This document shows positions 1-7,146 of a stretch of DNA of 25,160 bases, piece by piece. This DNA is from an uncultured Eubacteriales bacterium. GTDB lineage: Bacteria; Bacillota; Clostridia; Oscillospirales; CAG-272. The notes beneath the pieces were generated by a model. The model did not search any database. It saw only the letters and a program-made list of their open reading frames with translations, and had not been told where the DNA came from. Numbering within the stretch: position 1 is the stretch's first letter; the number at the start of each line of letters is the position of its first letter. The stretch spans positions 1 to 25,160 of the forward strand of contig CAJUIQ010000025.1 in the NCBI GenBank assembly GCA_910586545.1, given 5' to 3'. The translations under genes were made by a program, and so were the position numbers.

Positions 1-1
1 A

Positions 2-1816
2 GAGACTACAGGATCCAGTAACGTATATCTACGGAGTTGGATCGGTTCGGATTTTAATATGCAAACAGATACTTGGACCACGGCGGATTATGACGCCGTG
101 TTGGCTTATCGAACCCTTTTTGGTAGAGACTTTACTCCAGACGATATTACGTATAACTTCTATAAATATGTTTACCCTTCTTCCGTAGACATCACAGAAA
201 AAAATGTTTATAAAAATCTTTCTAAATATGGATTTAATGTACAGCAGGTTCACGTGCAGCGAACTAGCGGGAGCAGTCTTCTATTATTTATTCCCGCTCA
301 CATGAATCCGGATATCGGGCTTTGCGTCTGGGGAAGCCTAGAAGAAGCGGAACATAAATATTCTAAATATTACGATGGCGTTTATTCCTCGCGCTTTTAC
401 AAATCTGGCACAGGCTATAGTACTGTTTCCTTTATCACTACACTGAACAGATTAGAAGCAGACGTTTCCAAAGAAAACGCTGCTGAGTATTATACGCGGG
501 CAAAAGCCTTTATAAATGAAAACAAAAGCTTTGCGGCTTCCGATACGCTGCAAGAAAAAATTGCCGCTTTTGATCATCAGCTTTTTGAGGACGGCATCGA
601 ATATATTGGAACGAATCTGGTTGAACGGTATTTCTATGATATGACACCAGACCAACAAGAAGCATTTCATACCGCTGCAGCCTTGGAAGAACAATATCAA
701 ACATACGTGCAGGATACTTATACACAAAAATCGGGCAGTCCTGTCGTAGAAGAAATTGCCGCTCAGATTCGTGTAGCGGCAGAATCGGAAGGTGCCGCTA
801 CAAAGAATGATCTGATTATGGCTGTTGTAGCGTATCTTCGAGACAATTATACCTATACTAAGACACCGGACGGCGGCGCTTTCACGGAGAAAGAAAGCAG
901 TGTTCTGGACAGCTTCCTGTCCGAGGTTAAAGAAGGCTATTGTACACATTTTGCCACATCCGCCGTTATGCTTCTTCGTGAATATGACATTCCAGTACGT
1001 TTTGTAGAAGGATATGTAGCCAGCGATTTTACACGCGCTGCCGGCACCAGCGGAGCACTTTATCGCTCCGAAGTAAAAGACAATAATGCCCATTCATGGA
1101 TTGAAGTATATTTTGAGGGTATGGGATGGATGCAATATGAAGTGACGCCGGGAGAATATATCGACGACATGTACGAATCTAGCGGTGCTACTATCATGCC
1201 TGCGCCTTCGGAAGATGAGTCCAATGAGGAAGACGATGAACCGGATGAACCTGTCGACCAGCCAAATGACACGGAAAAAGTTCCAAACAACAATGAAATA
1301 ATAATTCCTGACGATGAAGAGCTCTCAGAAATAGCATATTTCTTCTTAGTAGTTGGACTTACCGCCTGCGTTGTTCTGATTGGATTCATCATCTACCTGA
1401 TCATCCATCATTTACAGAAGCGTACGCAGCTCATGCTGGAAAAACGATACCGTGTCATCAATTTAGCGCGAAAAAAAGAAGCGTACGAAAATGCTTCTGC
1501 TGCCGATCGACACAAAGCCGTTCGTCAGATAAACGACTGGATCCTGGATGTTTTCCGCATTATGGGCGTCTCCCCTGAAGCAGGAGAACTACCCATGGAT
1601 TTTGCAAAGCGCGTATCCGATGAATACGCACATCTCTCCACGGAAAACTTCTTAGAGGTGATGACTTATATGCAAAAAGAAGAATTTGGGCATGGTTTGT
1701 CTGCAAGAGAAGCAGATATATGTGGAGAATATCTTAGCGATCTAATTACGTCTGTGTATGCCGGCCTGAGCTTGTGGCAAAAAATTCGGGTGCGGTATAT
1801 CAAACGAATTTTGTAA
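2..1816 (+). CDS. TgpA-like membrane transglutaminase, 5' truncated
   Basis: The reading frame is open from base 2, so this is the C-terminal part of a longer protein; the first ATG at 59 is internal. The preceding codons read VYLRSWIGSDF, like the junction before the globular region of TgpA-type proteins. A transglutaminase-like core is visible, numbered from the ATG at 59: Cys295 in GYCTHFATS, His345 in NAHSWIEVYF, and an acidic residue at 361 in EVTPGEY as the third triad member. An acidic, proline-rich linker follows, then one membrane segment (about 426-452) and a cytoplasmic DUF4129-like tail. Family members usually carry several N-terminal membrane helices, here outside the window. The likely role is peptide or protein crosslinking or hydrolysis at the outer membrane face; the substrate is unknown. 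It ends 18 bases before mini-RNase III and is probably cotranscribed with it. Confidence 0.85.
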   Translation, partial: ETTGSSNVYLRSWIGSDFNMQTDTWTTADYDAVLAYRTLFGRDFTPDDITYNFYKYVYPSSVDITEKNVYKNLSKYGFNVQQVHVQRTSGSSLLLFIPAHMNPDIGLCVWGSLEEAEHKYSKYYDGVYSSRFYKSGTGYSTVSFITTLNRLEADVSKENAAEYYTRAKAFINENKSFAASDTLQEKIAAFDHQLFEDGIEYIGTNLVERYFYDMTPDQQEAFHTAAALEEQYQTYVQDTYTQKSGSPVVEEIAAQIRVAAESEGAATKNDLIMAVVAYLRDNYTYTKTPDGGAFTEKESSVLDSFLSEVKEGYCTHFATSAVMLLREYDIPVRFVEGYVASDFTRAAGTSGALYRSEVKDNNAHSWIEVYFEGMGWMQYEVTPGEYIDDMYESSGATIMPAPSEDESNEEDDEPDEPVDQPNDTEKVPNNNEIIIPDDEELSEIAYFFLVVGLTACVVLIGFIIYLIIHHLQKRTQLMLEKRYRVINLARKKEAYENASAADRHKAVRQINDWILDVFRIMGVSPEAGELPMDFAKRVSDEYAHLSTENFLEVMTYMQKEEFGHGLSAREADICGEYLSDLITSVYAGLSLWQKIRVRYIKRIL

Positions 1817-1834
1817 TACAGTTTATGGAGGAAT

Positions 1835-2200
1835 ATGAATACAAAGGATATTATACAACTGCCCACAGCGTCCCTGGCATATCTGGGGGACGCTGTGCTG
1901 GAAGTGATGGTGCGGGAACTGTTGGTATTAGATGGAAGGGGCGATATCCATGAGCGCGCGCTGGAATATGTCACCGCCGTTTCTCAAAGCGCCGCGTCAG
2001 ATTTGATTATGGATGATTTCACAGATGAAGAGCTGTCTATATTCAAACGTGGCAGAAACAGCACTCATACAGCGCCCAAAAGCGCCACAAGGGCCCAATA
2101 TAGCCGAGCTACTGGATTGGAATGTGTATTTGCTTATCTGCATTTGTCAGGTCAACAAGAACGCATGCAAAAGTTGTTTCAAAAAGCATTTGTAAAATGA
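1835..2200 (+). CDS. mrnC: Mini-ribonuclease 3 (MrnC)
   Basis: This 121-residue protein has the mini-RNase III signature: LAYLGDAVLE near the N-terminus with Asp19 as the expected metal-binding residue, FKRGRNS in the middle, and a Y-S-R-A-T-G-L-E-C motif near the end. The family is an RNase III catalytic domain without the double-stranded RNA-binding domain; in B. subtilis it trims both ends of 23S rRNA precursor. The length fits the family. The ATG has a GGAGG site a few bases upstream. It follows the transglutaminase-like gene closely and is the last gene before a strong terminator. In other Clostridia mrnC often follows cysS; that context is absent here. Confidence 0.93.
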   Translation: MNTKDIIQLPTASLAYLGDAVLEVMVRELLVLDGRGDIHERALEYVTAVSQSAASDLIMDDFTDEELSIFKRGRNSTHTAPKSATRAQYSRATGLECVFAYLHLSGQQERMQKLFQKAFVK

Positions 2201-2229
2201 AAAAAGAGACGCCGGCAGCGTCTCTTTTT
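2201..2229. terminator. Bidirectional intrinsic terminator
   Basis: AAAAAGAGACGC and GCGTCTCTTTTT form a 12-base-pair stem around a CGGCA loop, with an A tract on one side and a T tract on the other. It starts right after the mrnC stop codon and ends just before the 3' end of the convergent zinc-ribbon gene, so it can end transcripts from both strands. Confidence 0.9.
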
Positions 2230-2237
2230 TATCATTT

Positions 2238-2516
2238 TTAATTCTTTTTCCAGCGTTTCAAATTAGGAAAAATTTCTTGCATGGCGGATGTTGCTTCCGC
2301 AACACTGTTATAAGGATTCCCTTTGGAAATAAGCGGAGCGCAAAACGCAATCATTTCTTCCATAGTACAATCACTGGAAAACTTGCCGTCTTTATAGCAA
2401 TAAACGCAGTAATCCGAATTTTTCCCTCCATCTACATTTGTTCCGTAGTCCTCTTCCTTTACCATAGGCATAGCGCAGCTTTGACAAAATACCATTACTT
2501 CGTCTTTCATATGCAT
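2238..2516 (-). CDS. Small zinc-ribbon protein (putative zinc ribbon family)
   Basis: This 92-residue protein has an N-terminal zinc ribbon: CQSC at residues 11-14, a GTNVDGGKNSDYC stretch, and CVYC, giving two CxxC pairs for one zinc. The spacing and the GTN-x-DG signature match the putative zinc ribbon family often annotated as 'zinc ribbon domain-containing protein'. The C-terminal half is helical with no recognised catalytic motif; function is unknown. The start at 2516 has GGAGG six bases upstream; an in-frame ATG at 2510 is a weaker alternative. It has its own promoter, overlapped by an inverted repeat also found before the adjacent WYL regulator, so it is probably that regulator's target. 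Confidence 0.85.
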   Translation of the reverse strand: MHMKDEVMVFCQSCAMPMVKEEDYGTNVDGGKNSDYCVYCYKDGKFSSDCTMEEMIAFCAPLISKGNPYNSVAEATSAMQEIFPNLKRWKKN

Positions 2517-2566
2517 CTTTTTCCTCCAATTCTTTTTTGATTTTAGAATTTACAAATCCAAAACCA

Positions 2567-2595
2567 TGTATAGTATATATTTTAAAATGTGACAA
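2567..2595 (-). promoter_or_regulatory. Promoter of the zinc-ribbon gene
   Basis: On the - strand, TTGTCA (2595-2590) and TATACA (2572-2567) are separated by exactly 17 bases and lie about 50 bases upstream of the start codon. The -35 box forms part of the 2590-2605 inverted repeat. Confidence 0.75.
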
Positions 2596-2605
2596 CAGCG
2601 TGTCA
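2590..2605. promoter_or_regulatory. Putative WYL-regulator operator, site 1
   Basis: TGACA-ACAGCG-TGTCA is a 5-6-5 inverted repeat. The symmetry extends outward to AAT/ATT with one mismatch per side. It overlaps the -35 box of the zinc-ribbon promoter and lies just past the stop codon of the WYL gene. The same geometry recurs at 3555-3570. That the WYL protein binds here is inference. Confidence 0.6.
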
Positions 2606-2607
2606 TA

Positions 2608-3513
2608 TTACTTATATTTATCTACAATTTCTGCCGCTTTTTCTTGTATAAGCGTCCGCAACGCCGCCGGCTGGAGAACTTCAACCATCCCTCCAAACGA
2701 CAATATAAATCCCCATACCCAATCGTCCAGAGGCCATGTAATAGAAACCAGAAATCCACCATCTTCTTGCGGATGAATCTGAGATATGTCAAACGTATCA
2801 TATAATCGATATGCCGCTTGCGGAGCAAAACGCATTTCTATACAGCAGCCGCTAATCATTTCTGTTTTCTCGTTATCTGCCGTAGATTCCCCCAACTCCT
2901 GATGTTGACATGCAAACGTAGTATCTGTTACAGTAAAATTCTGTATCCTCGTCAGCTTGAAGATACGATAATCTTCTTTGCATAAGCAATACCCATACAT
3001 ATACCACGCGCGATCCTTAAAACGAATTTGAACCGGCTCTACCTTTCTGCGCGATTTCTCGCCACAGCTATTATAATAATCAAAAGCTACGATTCTCCTC
3101 TTTAGGATTGCTGTCTTCAGCGCATCAAAAAGATCCAGATTAGAGTCTCCCCAATCAGAAAAATCTACGTCCAGCCATGGCACCGCTTTTTTTGAAAAAA
3201 AGGTGCTGAGCTTATGCAACACAGGCGCAGAATCTCCAGAACCTACAGAGGCAAATCCATATAAGGCAGACAGAATATCATTTTGTTCTGCATCGCTAAG
3301 CAAAGATTTATCCAGTACAAAATCCTGTAAAAGAGAAATACCTCCTCCCTTTCCTTTTTTGGTATATACAGGCACGCCTGCAACGGATAATATGTCAATA
3401 TCCCGGTAAATTGTTCTCTGAGACACTTCAAAATATCTGGCAAGCTCCTCCGCAGTCACAGTTCCCTTCTTTAATAGGATATAAATAATTTGGAATAATC
3501 GATTGGTTCTCAT
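2608..3513 (-). CDS. YafY-type transcriptional regulator, HTH + WYL domain
   Basis: The N-terminus (about residues 5-58) is a winged helix-turn-helix: the stretch AEELARYFEVSQRTIYRDI holds the recognition helix, followed by VPVYTKKGKGGG, the usual wing. The central and C-terminal parts (from about 135) form a WYL domain, with RAWYMYGYC in place of the eponymous W-Y-L, and a WCX-like C-terminal extension. About 300 residues is normal for YafY-type repressors, which sense small ligands or nucleic-acid fragments. The ATG at 3513 is preferred because GGAGG lies seven bases upstream; a TTG at 3516 would be closer. Inverted repeats before this gene and before the next gene suggest autoregulation and control of the zinc-ribbon protein. 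Confidence 0.9.
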   Translation of the reverse strand: MRTNRLFQIIYILLKKGTVTAEELARYFEVSQRTIYRDIDILSVAGVPVYTKKGKGGGISLLQDFVLDKSLLSDAEQNDILSALYGFASVGSGDSAPVLHKLSTFFSKKAVPWLDVDFSDWGDSNLDLFDALKTAILKRRIVAFDYYNSCGEKSRRKVEPVQIRFKDRAWYMYGYCLCKEDYRIFKLTRIQNFTVTDTTFACQHQELGESTADNEKTEMISGCCIEMRFAPQAAYRLYDTFDISQIHPQEDGGFLVSITWPLDDWVWGFILSFGGMVEVLQPAALRTLIQEKAAEIVDKYK

Positions 3514-3537
3514 CAATACACCTCCCTTCTAATCAAT

Positions 3538-3566
3538 AGTATACCACAATAATATGACATAAATAT
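3538..3566 (-). promoter_or_regulatory. Probable promoter of the WYL regulator gene
   Basis: A - strand TATACT (3543-3538) sits 24 bases upstream of the ATG. The hexamer 17 bases further up (ATATTT, 3566-3561) is a poor -35 box and overlaps the 3555-3570 inverted repeat. Confidence 0.55.
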
Positions 3567-3570
3567 GTCC
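3555..3570. promoter_or_regulatory. Putative WYL-regulator operator, site 2 (autoregulatory)
   Basis: TGACA-TAAATA-TGTCC has the same 5-6-5 layout as the 2590-2605 site; the inner GACATA/TATGTC arms pair perfectly. It covers the -35 region of the WYL gene's promoter, as expected for autorepression. Confidence 0.55.
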
Positions 3571-3580
3571 TATTATAAAT

Positions 3581-3610
3581 AAAACGACGCAGCCTTGGCT
3601 GCGCCGTTTT
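3581..3610 (-). terminator. Terminator of the capsid cassette operon
   Basis: AAAACGACGCAGCC and GGCTGCGCCGTTTT pair around a TT centre with one A/C mismatch. On the - strand the stem is followed by TTTTATTTAT. It lies 15 bases past the stop codon of the LysM gene and closes the phage-like operon. Confidence 0.85.
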
Positions 3611-3625
3611 ATTCCAATATACACT

Positions 3626-4429
3626 CTATACAGACGCTCGAAGAAGTTCTATATAATCTAAAAACTTTTCATAATCTGCGTCGGATAGCGTCTCATATTT
3701 ATCTAAAAGATAACTGCCCTCGTCCAGATAATTCTTAATCATATCATTGTATCGATCCCACTGGGCATCATCTAAAGAAGACAAAAGCTTAATCTGGTCG
3801 TGCAACTGGTCGCCCTCATCGATAAATCGACCATATGCCGCTTCATACAATTGAGGAATCACCTGCGCCAATTCCTGCATATGGGATCCATACGCCTGCT
3901 GCCCCACAGACTGAGCATAAGTATTTCCCATACCGCCGGTCATAGCAGCTGCTTTTCCCATTGCATCTAACATAGCAAGTCGTCCGCTTTGGGTATACGC
4001 ATCTTTATAGTTTTTGTATAAAGGATCCTGCAGAGGATCATAAGAAAATTGCCTTCCCGTTGCCGCACCAATCAGAGAATCCAGTTTTTCACTGTATGCA
4101 CTATCATAGGAGTTAGGTCTTTTCTTTTCCCAGTCATCCAGCGCTGCGCCAGCATCCTTCACACGATTACTGGGCAGGTATCCGCTGCTATGATATGTAT
4201 CACGGTTTCCAGAAGGTCCCTCATAGATTGAGTACCAAACATCCGCCGTTCCAGATACCTCTCCGCCTCCTCCTGTAGCACTGCCACCGTCCGGAATTTG
4301 CAGTGTATTGCCTGTATAGATCAAATTTTTATTTTTAATATTGTTTGTGCTGGCCAGCGCATCCACCGTTGTATTATGTTTCTTTGCAATGGAGGTCAGT
4401 GTATCTCCTTTTTGGATTGTATATGTCAT
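3626..4429 (-). CDS. LysM protein with phage-virion-type C-terminal region
   Basis: This 267-residue protein starts with one LysM domain (about residues 1-46: YTIQKGDTLTSIAKKHNTT, then NLIYTGNTLQIP), a peptidoglycan-binding fold. A Gly/Ser linker follows (about 48-60), then a region with FSYDPLQDPLYKNYKDAY, GKAAAMTGGMGNTYAQ and a helical tail with Asp/Tyr-rich repeats. From memory, this DP-Y-Y / AAxTGG pattern recurs in structural proteins of Clostridia phages, without an assigned function. There is no signal peptide, so it would leave the cell only within a particle or by lysis. The start has AAAGGAG six bases upstream and an ATGA overlap with the preceding gene. It is the last gene of the cassette. 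A cell-wall attachment or ejected virion protein is plausible but unproven. Confidence 0.8.
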   Translation of the reverse strand: MTYTIQKGDTLTSIAKKHNTTVDALASTNNIKNKNLIYTGNTLQIPDGGSATGGGGEVSGTADVWYSIYEGPSGNRDTYHSSGYLPSNRVKDAGAALDDWEKKRPNSYDSAYSEKLDSLIGAATGRQFSYDPLQDPLYKNYKDAYTQSGRLAMLDAMGKAAAMTGGMGNTYAQSVGQQAYGSHMQELAQVIPQLYEAAYGRFIDEGDQLHDQIKLLSSLDDAQWDRYNDMIKNYLDEGSYLLDKYETLSDADYEKFLDYIELLRASV

Positions 4430-4602
4430 TGTTTGCTCCTTTCTTCCAACTGTGCGCGTACATCGCGGTTGAAGTTTTCATACCCCAAATTTGCCAATAC
4501 CACATTTAATGTATCCGTAAGGCTGTAGAGCCAACTAATAAGCTGCGCCGTATTGTTCTGCGCCTCCTCTGTGACAGGAGGCGGATCCATATGAAATTTC
4601 AT
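4426..4602 (-). CDS. Small cassette protein, 58 residues, function unknown
   Basis: A short coding region overlaps the LysM gene start by four bases (ATGA). The frame is open further back to 4680, overlapping the 602-residue gene, but the product then starts with sequence that looks noncoding. The ATG at 4602 gives a compact protein, MKFHMDPPPVTEEAQNNT followed by a hydrophobic-patterned helix and a charged tail ending at a glutamine-lysine-rich C-terminus. The Shine-Dalgarno match is weak: AAAGG at 12 bases, or GGGGA at four. Comparable tiny proteins starting M-D-P-P-x-V-T occur beside structural genes in Clostridia phages (from memory). Coupling to the LysM gene suggests joint translation. 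Confidence 0.65.
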   Translation of the reverse strand: MKFHMDPPPVTEEAQNNTAQLISWLYSLTDTLNVVLANLGYENFNRDVRAQLEERSKQ

Positions 4603-4625
4603 ACATTCCCCATACCTTTCGATTG

Positions 4626-6434
4626 CTACAGCTTCCACCGTTTTGCACTGCAATCCTCTGTCTGTTTGGTAACAGAACAAATGACTGCATCTCCTGTGCC
4701 GGATATCCGGAGACGAAAATGATCACATCTGTGGGGGCGCAGCGGAATTTCCACAGCGCTCTTTTTTCTGCCCTCAATAACCTGCTGCCGCCGCCATATA
4801 CCGTCACTGTCATATTCCACATCTACCTGCACACGGCTGCCGAAAGGAATATCCAGACGTATCTGTAGCATAGAAACATATACATGATCCGGCGTCTCAT
4901 ACTCCAATTCCCCCGTCTCGCAGTACCAGGAAACCGGAGGCTCCAAAGCACCTGCGTTGTCTTCATTCAGTCCGTTATAGGAACCACCTACGGTATACAC
5001 CTGATTTCCTTCTTCTCCGTCGCAAAGCATATACAGTTCTCTGCCGCAGCGACAAAAGTCTTTTACTGAAATATCGTCCTCTTTATACCACTGACGCTTT
5101 ACCGTATCGTAAGTAAGCAAGCTGCGCCTGCCGGACATATCCTCCATAGATATAAAGTATCGGTCGTCTACTCCGCCGGCTACTGCATTTTTCCATTTGG
5201 TATTACCAAGCGCCGCATCTATATTTACGGGAATTCCGCCGTCGTATTTAACAACTCCGTTTGCAGACTTATAATACAGCACATCATTTACAACTACAGC
5301 GCTTTTTGCACTCCCACTTTCAATTCCACGCAGGGCATGTTCCGTCATGGTAAATTCCGCAGGATAGTCACCGTATATTTTAATAATTGCATCCTCTTTA
5401 AAAAATATCGGCTTGCCATCATAGCATATTGCGCCTGTAAATACACCACAGGAGCCTACAGATGCCTGCCAGGAGTCTGTAGAGACCCCAAGAAACTTTC
5501 GCCAGTTTTTTGGATCCCCCAAGGCGCTGGCATATATTTCATTGATAGGCTTTCCAGTTGCGTCTACCCCATACCGGCAGCCCCATAAACGGTTTCCAGC
5601 AGCCACTACATAATCCATATCCGGCACAAGACGGGAAACTGTAACCGTTTTTCCTCCCGCCTGAACAACTGCTTTAGAAGCTGTAATTACAATATACTGA
5701 TGCAAAGGATCCACTTTTTGAATGCTGTAGTCTCCGTTCAGCTCCACATCAGAGAAACCGGAAATCGTTACCGTATCCATATCAGAAAAACCAGTAGTAT
5801 ATGCTACATCGGTTACAAAATCCCCTTTCCCACCGTTTACCAGCTTATACCGTTTGCGCATTAAACGCCTATAAGGCGTTTCATTCTCTGTCGGTTTCCC
5901 ATCCAAATCGCAAGGCTCTAAAACTACTTCAAAATAACCATCTCCCCCTGGGCTGTAAATTGCTCCAGTTCCCAGTTGTGCAACCGCTTCCAGCTTGTCA
6001 CGGTCCGTGAGATCCATCAAATTGACGTAAAACTTATCAGGGAAAAAATATACATACCCGCCGGATACAACTCCCACTTTTTCTGTGTCCAATGTTTCAA
6101 ACATGGCAGGACCTGCCACATCTTTAAAATCCAGAACCCCATCGTCTTTATAATAAAAAGCGCGAATACGCTCTCCACGTACCGCTATCAGCGCATTCTG
6201 ATGAATTGTATCATTTAGACACAAATCTAAAGAAGAAAGTCCGTATATTTTATGTTCTCCCAAATTCATAATTCCGCGCCTGTCGCGGACAGCTATTCTT
6301 GGAGAATGCTTTCCAGACATATTTTTCATGTCAAGAAATCCGCCAGCCGCAGGCTTTGCCCGTTTATCCAGTCCCGTAAATGCAGTAAGCATCGTCTTGC
6401 TGCGTTTGTTCGCCTTTAATCCCGTTACTCTCAT
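4626..6434 (-). CDS. Putative phage neck/hub-type structural protein, 602 residues
   Basis: A long beta-rich protein without a signal peptide or membrane segment. The N-terminus (about residues 20-60) has TGLDKRAKPAAGGFLDMKNMSG followed by a basic stretch ending IAVRDRRG, resembling the opening of P22 gp10-like 'stabilisation' or hub proteins, where a disordered N-terminus precedes a beta-propeller. Repeated blade-like segments (for example YKSANGVVKYDGGIPVNIDA and RSLLTYDTVKRQWYKEDD) fit a propeller. The final 120 residues look like a beta-sandwich. In podovirus-like particles such proteins join the portal or adaptor ring to the tail needle or spike. The start follows AGGCAGG by six bases, 11 bases after the preceding gene. 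The assignment rests on pattern and context; a surface-binding propeller is an alternative. Confidence 0.6.
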   Translation of the reverse strand: MRVTGLKANKRSKTMLTAFTGLDKRAKPAAGGFLDMKNMSGKHSPRIAVRDRRGIMNLGEHKIYGLSSLDLCLNDTIHQNALIAVRGERIRAFYYKDDGVLDFKDVAGPAMFETLDTEKVGVVSGGYVYFFPDKFYVNLMDLTDRDKLEAVAQLGTGAIYSPGGDGYFEVVLEPCDLDGKPTENETPYRRLMRKRYKLVNGGKGDFVTDVAYTTGFSDMDTVTISGFSDVELNGDYSIQKVDPLHQYIVITASKAVVQAGGKTVTVSRLVPDMDYVVAAGNRLWGCRYGVDATGKPINEIYASALGDPKNWRKFLGVSTDSWQASVGSCGVFTGAICYDGKPIFFKEDAIIKIYGDYPAEFTMTEHALRGIESGSAKSAVVVNDVLYYKSANGVVKYDGGIPVNIDAALGNTKWKNAVAGGVDDRYFISMEDMSGRRSLLTYDTVKRQWYKEDDISVKDFCRCGRELYMLCDGEEGNQVYTVGGSYNGLNEDNAGALEPPVSWYCETGELEYETPDHVYVSMLQIRLDIPFGSRVQVDVEYDSDGIWRRQQVIEGRKKSAVEIPLRPHRCDHFRLRISGTGDAVICSVTKQTEDCSAKRWKL

Positions 6435-6445
6435 ACCGCACCTGC

Positions 6446-6817
6446 CTATAAAGTGATCTTACTTACGGACAGCGGCATATGGCTACGGTTGTACCAATCG
6501 CTAAAAGAAGTATACGCTGCCGCAAACAGAGCGGCCGCATTGTTATATTGATTCATATCCTGAAGCAGTAAGTTTGACCGCATCATCAGATAAAACACAT
6601 ATAATTCCCCATAAGGATCTTTAGCAAGCAGTTCCCTCTCTCCTTCGTCTTCTCCAAAAGGCCTAAAAACTCCCCGCTCCGATGCGCCTGCATGCGTGCA
6701 AATAATTTCTTCATACAGCATAGATTCGACGTCGGAAAGCCAACGTAGTTTTGCTTCTCTGCCATAGCTGTCTCCAGTCATTTCGTCGCAGCGGGCAATT
6801 GCTTCATTTACAGTCAT
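6446..6817 (-). CDS. Putative head-tail connector/adaptor, 123 residues
   Basis: A small helical, acidic protein. It begins MTVNEAIARCDEM, continues with a W-L-S-D-V-E-S-M-L-Y-E-E-I helix, and has a central segment with PYGELYVFYLMMRSNLLLQD and a final helix containing a Tyr/Trp-rich F-S-D-W-Y-N-R. This size and pattern (a helix ending in ALF.A.Y..F..WYNR) is typical of proteins between the capsid and neck genes in tailed phages, often labelled head completion or adaptor. AGAGGA lies six to seven bases before the ATG. A strong hairpin lies just upstream and separates this gene from the capsid genes. Sequence alone does not prove the role. Confidence 0.6.
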   Translation of the reverse strand: MTVNEAIARCDEMTGDSYGREAKLRWLSDVESMLYEEIICTHAGASERGVFRPFGEDEGERELLAKDPYGELYVFYLMMRSNLLLQDMNQYNNAAALFAAAYTSFSDWYNRSHMPLSVSKITL

Positions 6818-6838
6818 ATAAAGTCCTCTTTCTTGCTT

Positions 6839-6867
6839 GGGCTATGGCGCTGTCAGCGCCATAGCCC
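6839..6867. other. Strong intercistronic hairpin in the capsid operon
   Basis: GGGCTATGGCGC and GCGCCATAGCCC form a perfect 12-base-pair GC-rich stem around a five-base loop. Neither strand has an immediate T tract (the - strand continues AAGCAAGAAAGAGG), so it is unlikely to be a simple terminator. It lies 21 bases upstream of the 123-residue gene, between the abundant-capsid part and the neck part of the operon. A processing or stabilising role is inference. Confidence 0.7.
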
Positions 6868-6885
6868 CTTTCTTATATAAGGACG

Positions 6886-7116
6886 TCAGCCGTTGGCGTA
6901 CGCCTCAATAAATGCTTCCGCCGCCGCATCCTGCCGCAGTGAGTTTTCAATCACTTCAGCATACCGAAGCGGTACCTCCACGTTTTTTCCTGTCTGGATC
7001 AACATGTTTTCTCCATTAACGGCTACATACCGCTCTGTATCGTTTTTATTTTTTCGGGGAATAAAAACAGTTCTCATTTCTTCTTTTTCAGAAGTATTTT
7101 TTAAAGCTTTTGCCAT
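6886..7116 (-). CDS. Small capsid-adjacent protein, 76 residues, unknown
   Basis: A short lysine- and glutamate-rich N-terminus is followed by MRTVFIPRKNKNDTERY, then VAVNGENMLIQTGKNVEVP and RYAEVIENS, and an alanine-rich tail. The V-x-VNG-x-x-x-x-x-x-G-K-x-VEVP pattern recurs in small proteins encoded just after major capsid genes in Clostridia phages (from memory); no function is assigned. The ATG at 7116 is preferred, with GAGG eight bases upstream. A TTG at 7137, just after the capsid stop, gives an 83-residue alternative. It probably shares the capsid transcript. Capsid decoration or stabilisation is speculative. Confidence 0.65.
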   Translation of the reverse strand: MAKALKNTSEKEEMRTVFIPRKNKNDTERYVAVNGENMLIQTGKNVEVPLRYAEVIENSLRQDAAAEAFIEAYANG

Positions 7117-7146
7117 ATCTGCATCCTCATCTTTCAAAATGATTCG

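Noticed and set aside
452..1093. A 213-codon open frame on the - strand
   Set aside because: It lies opposite the transglutaminase-like gene, whose catalytic motifs are clear. The predicted product is cysteine- and phenylalanine-rich without a domain.
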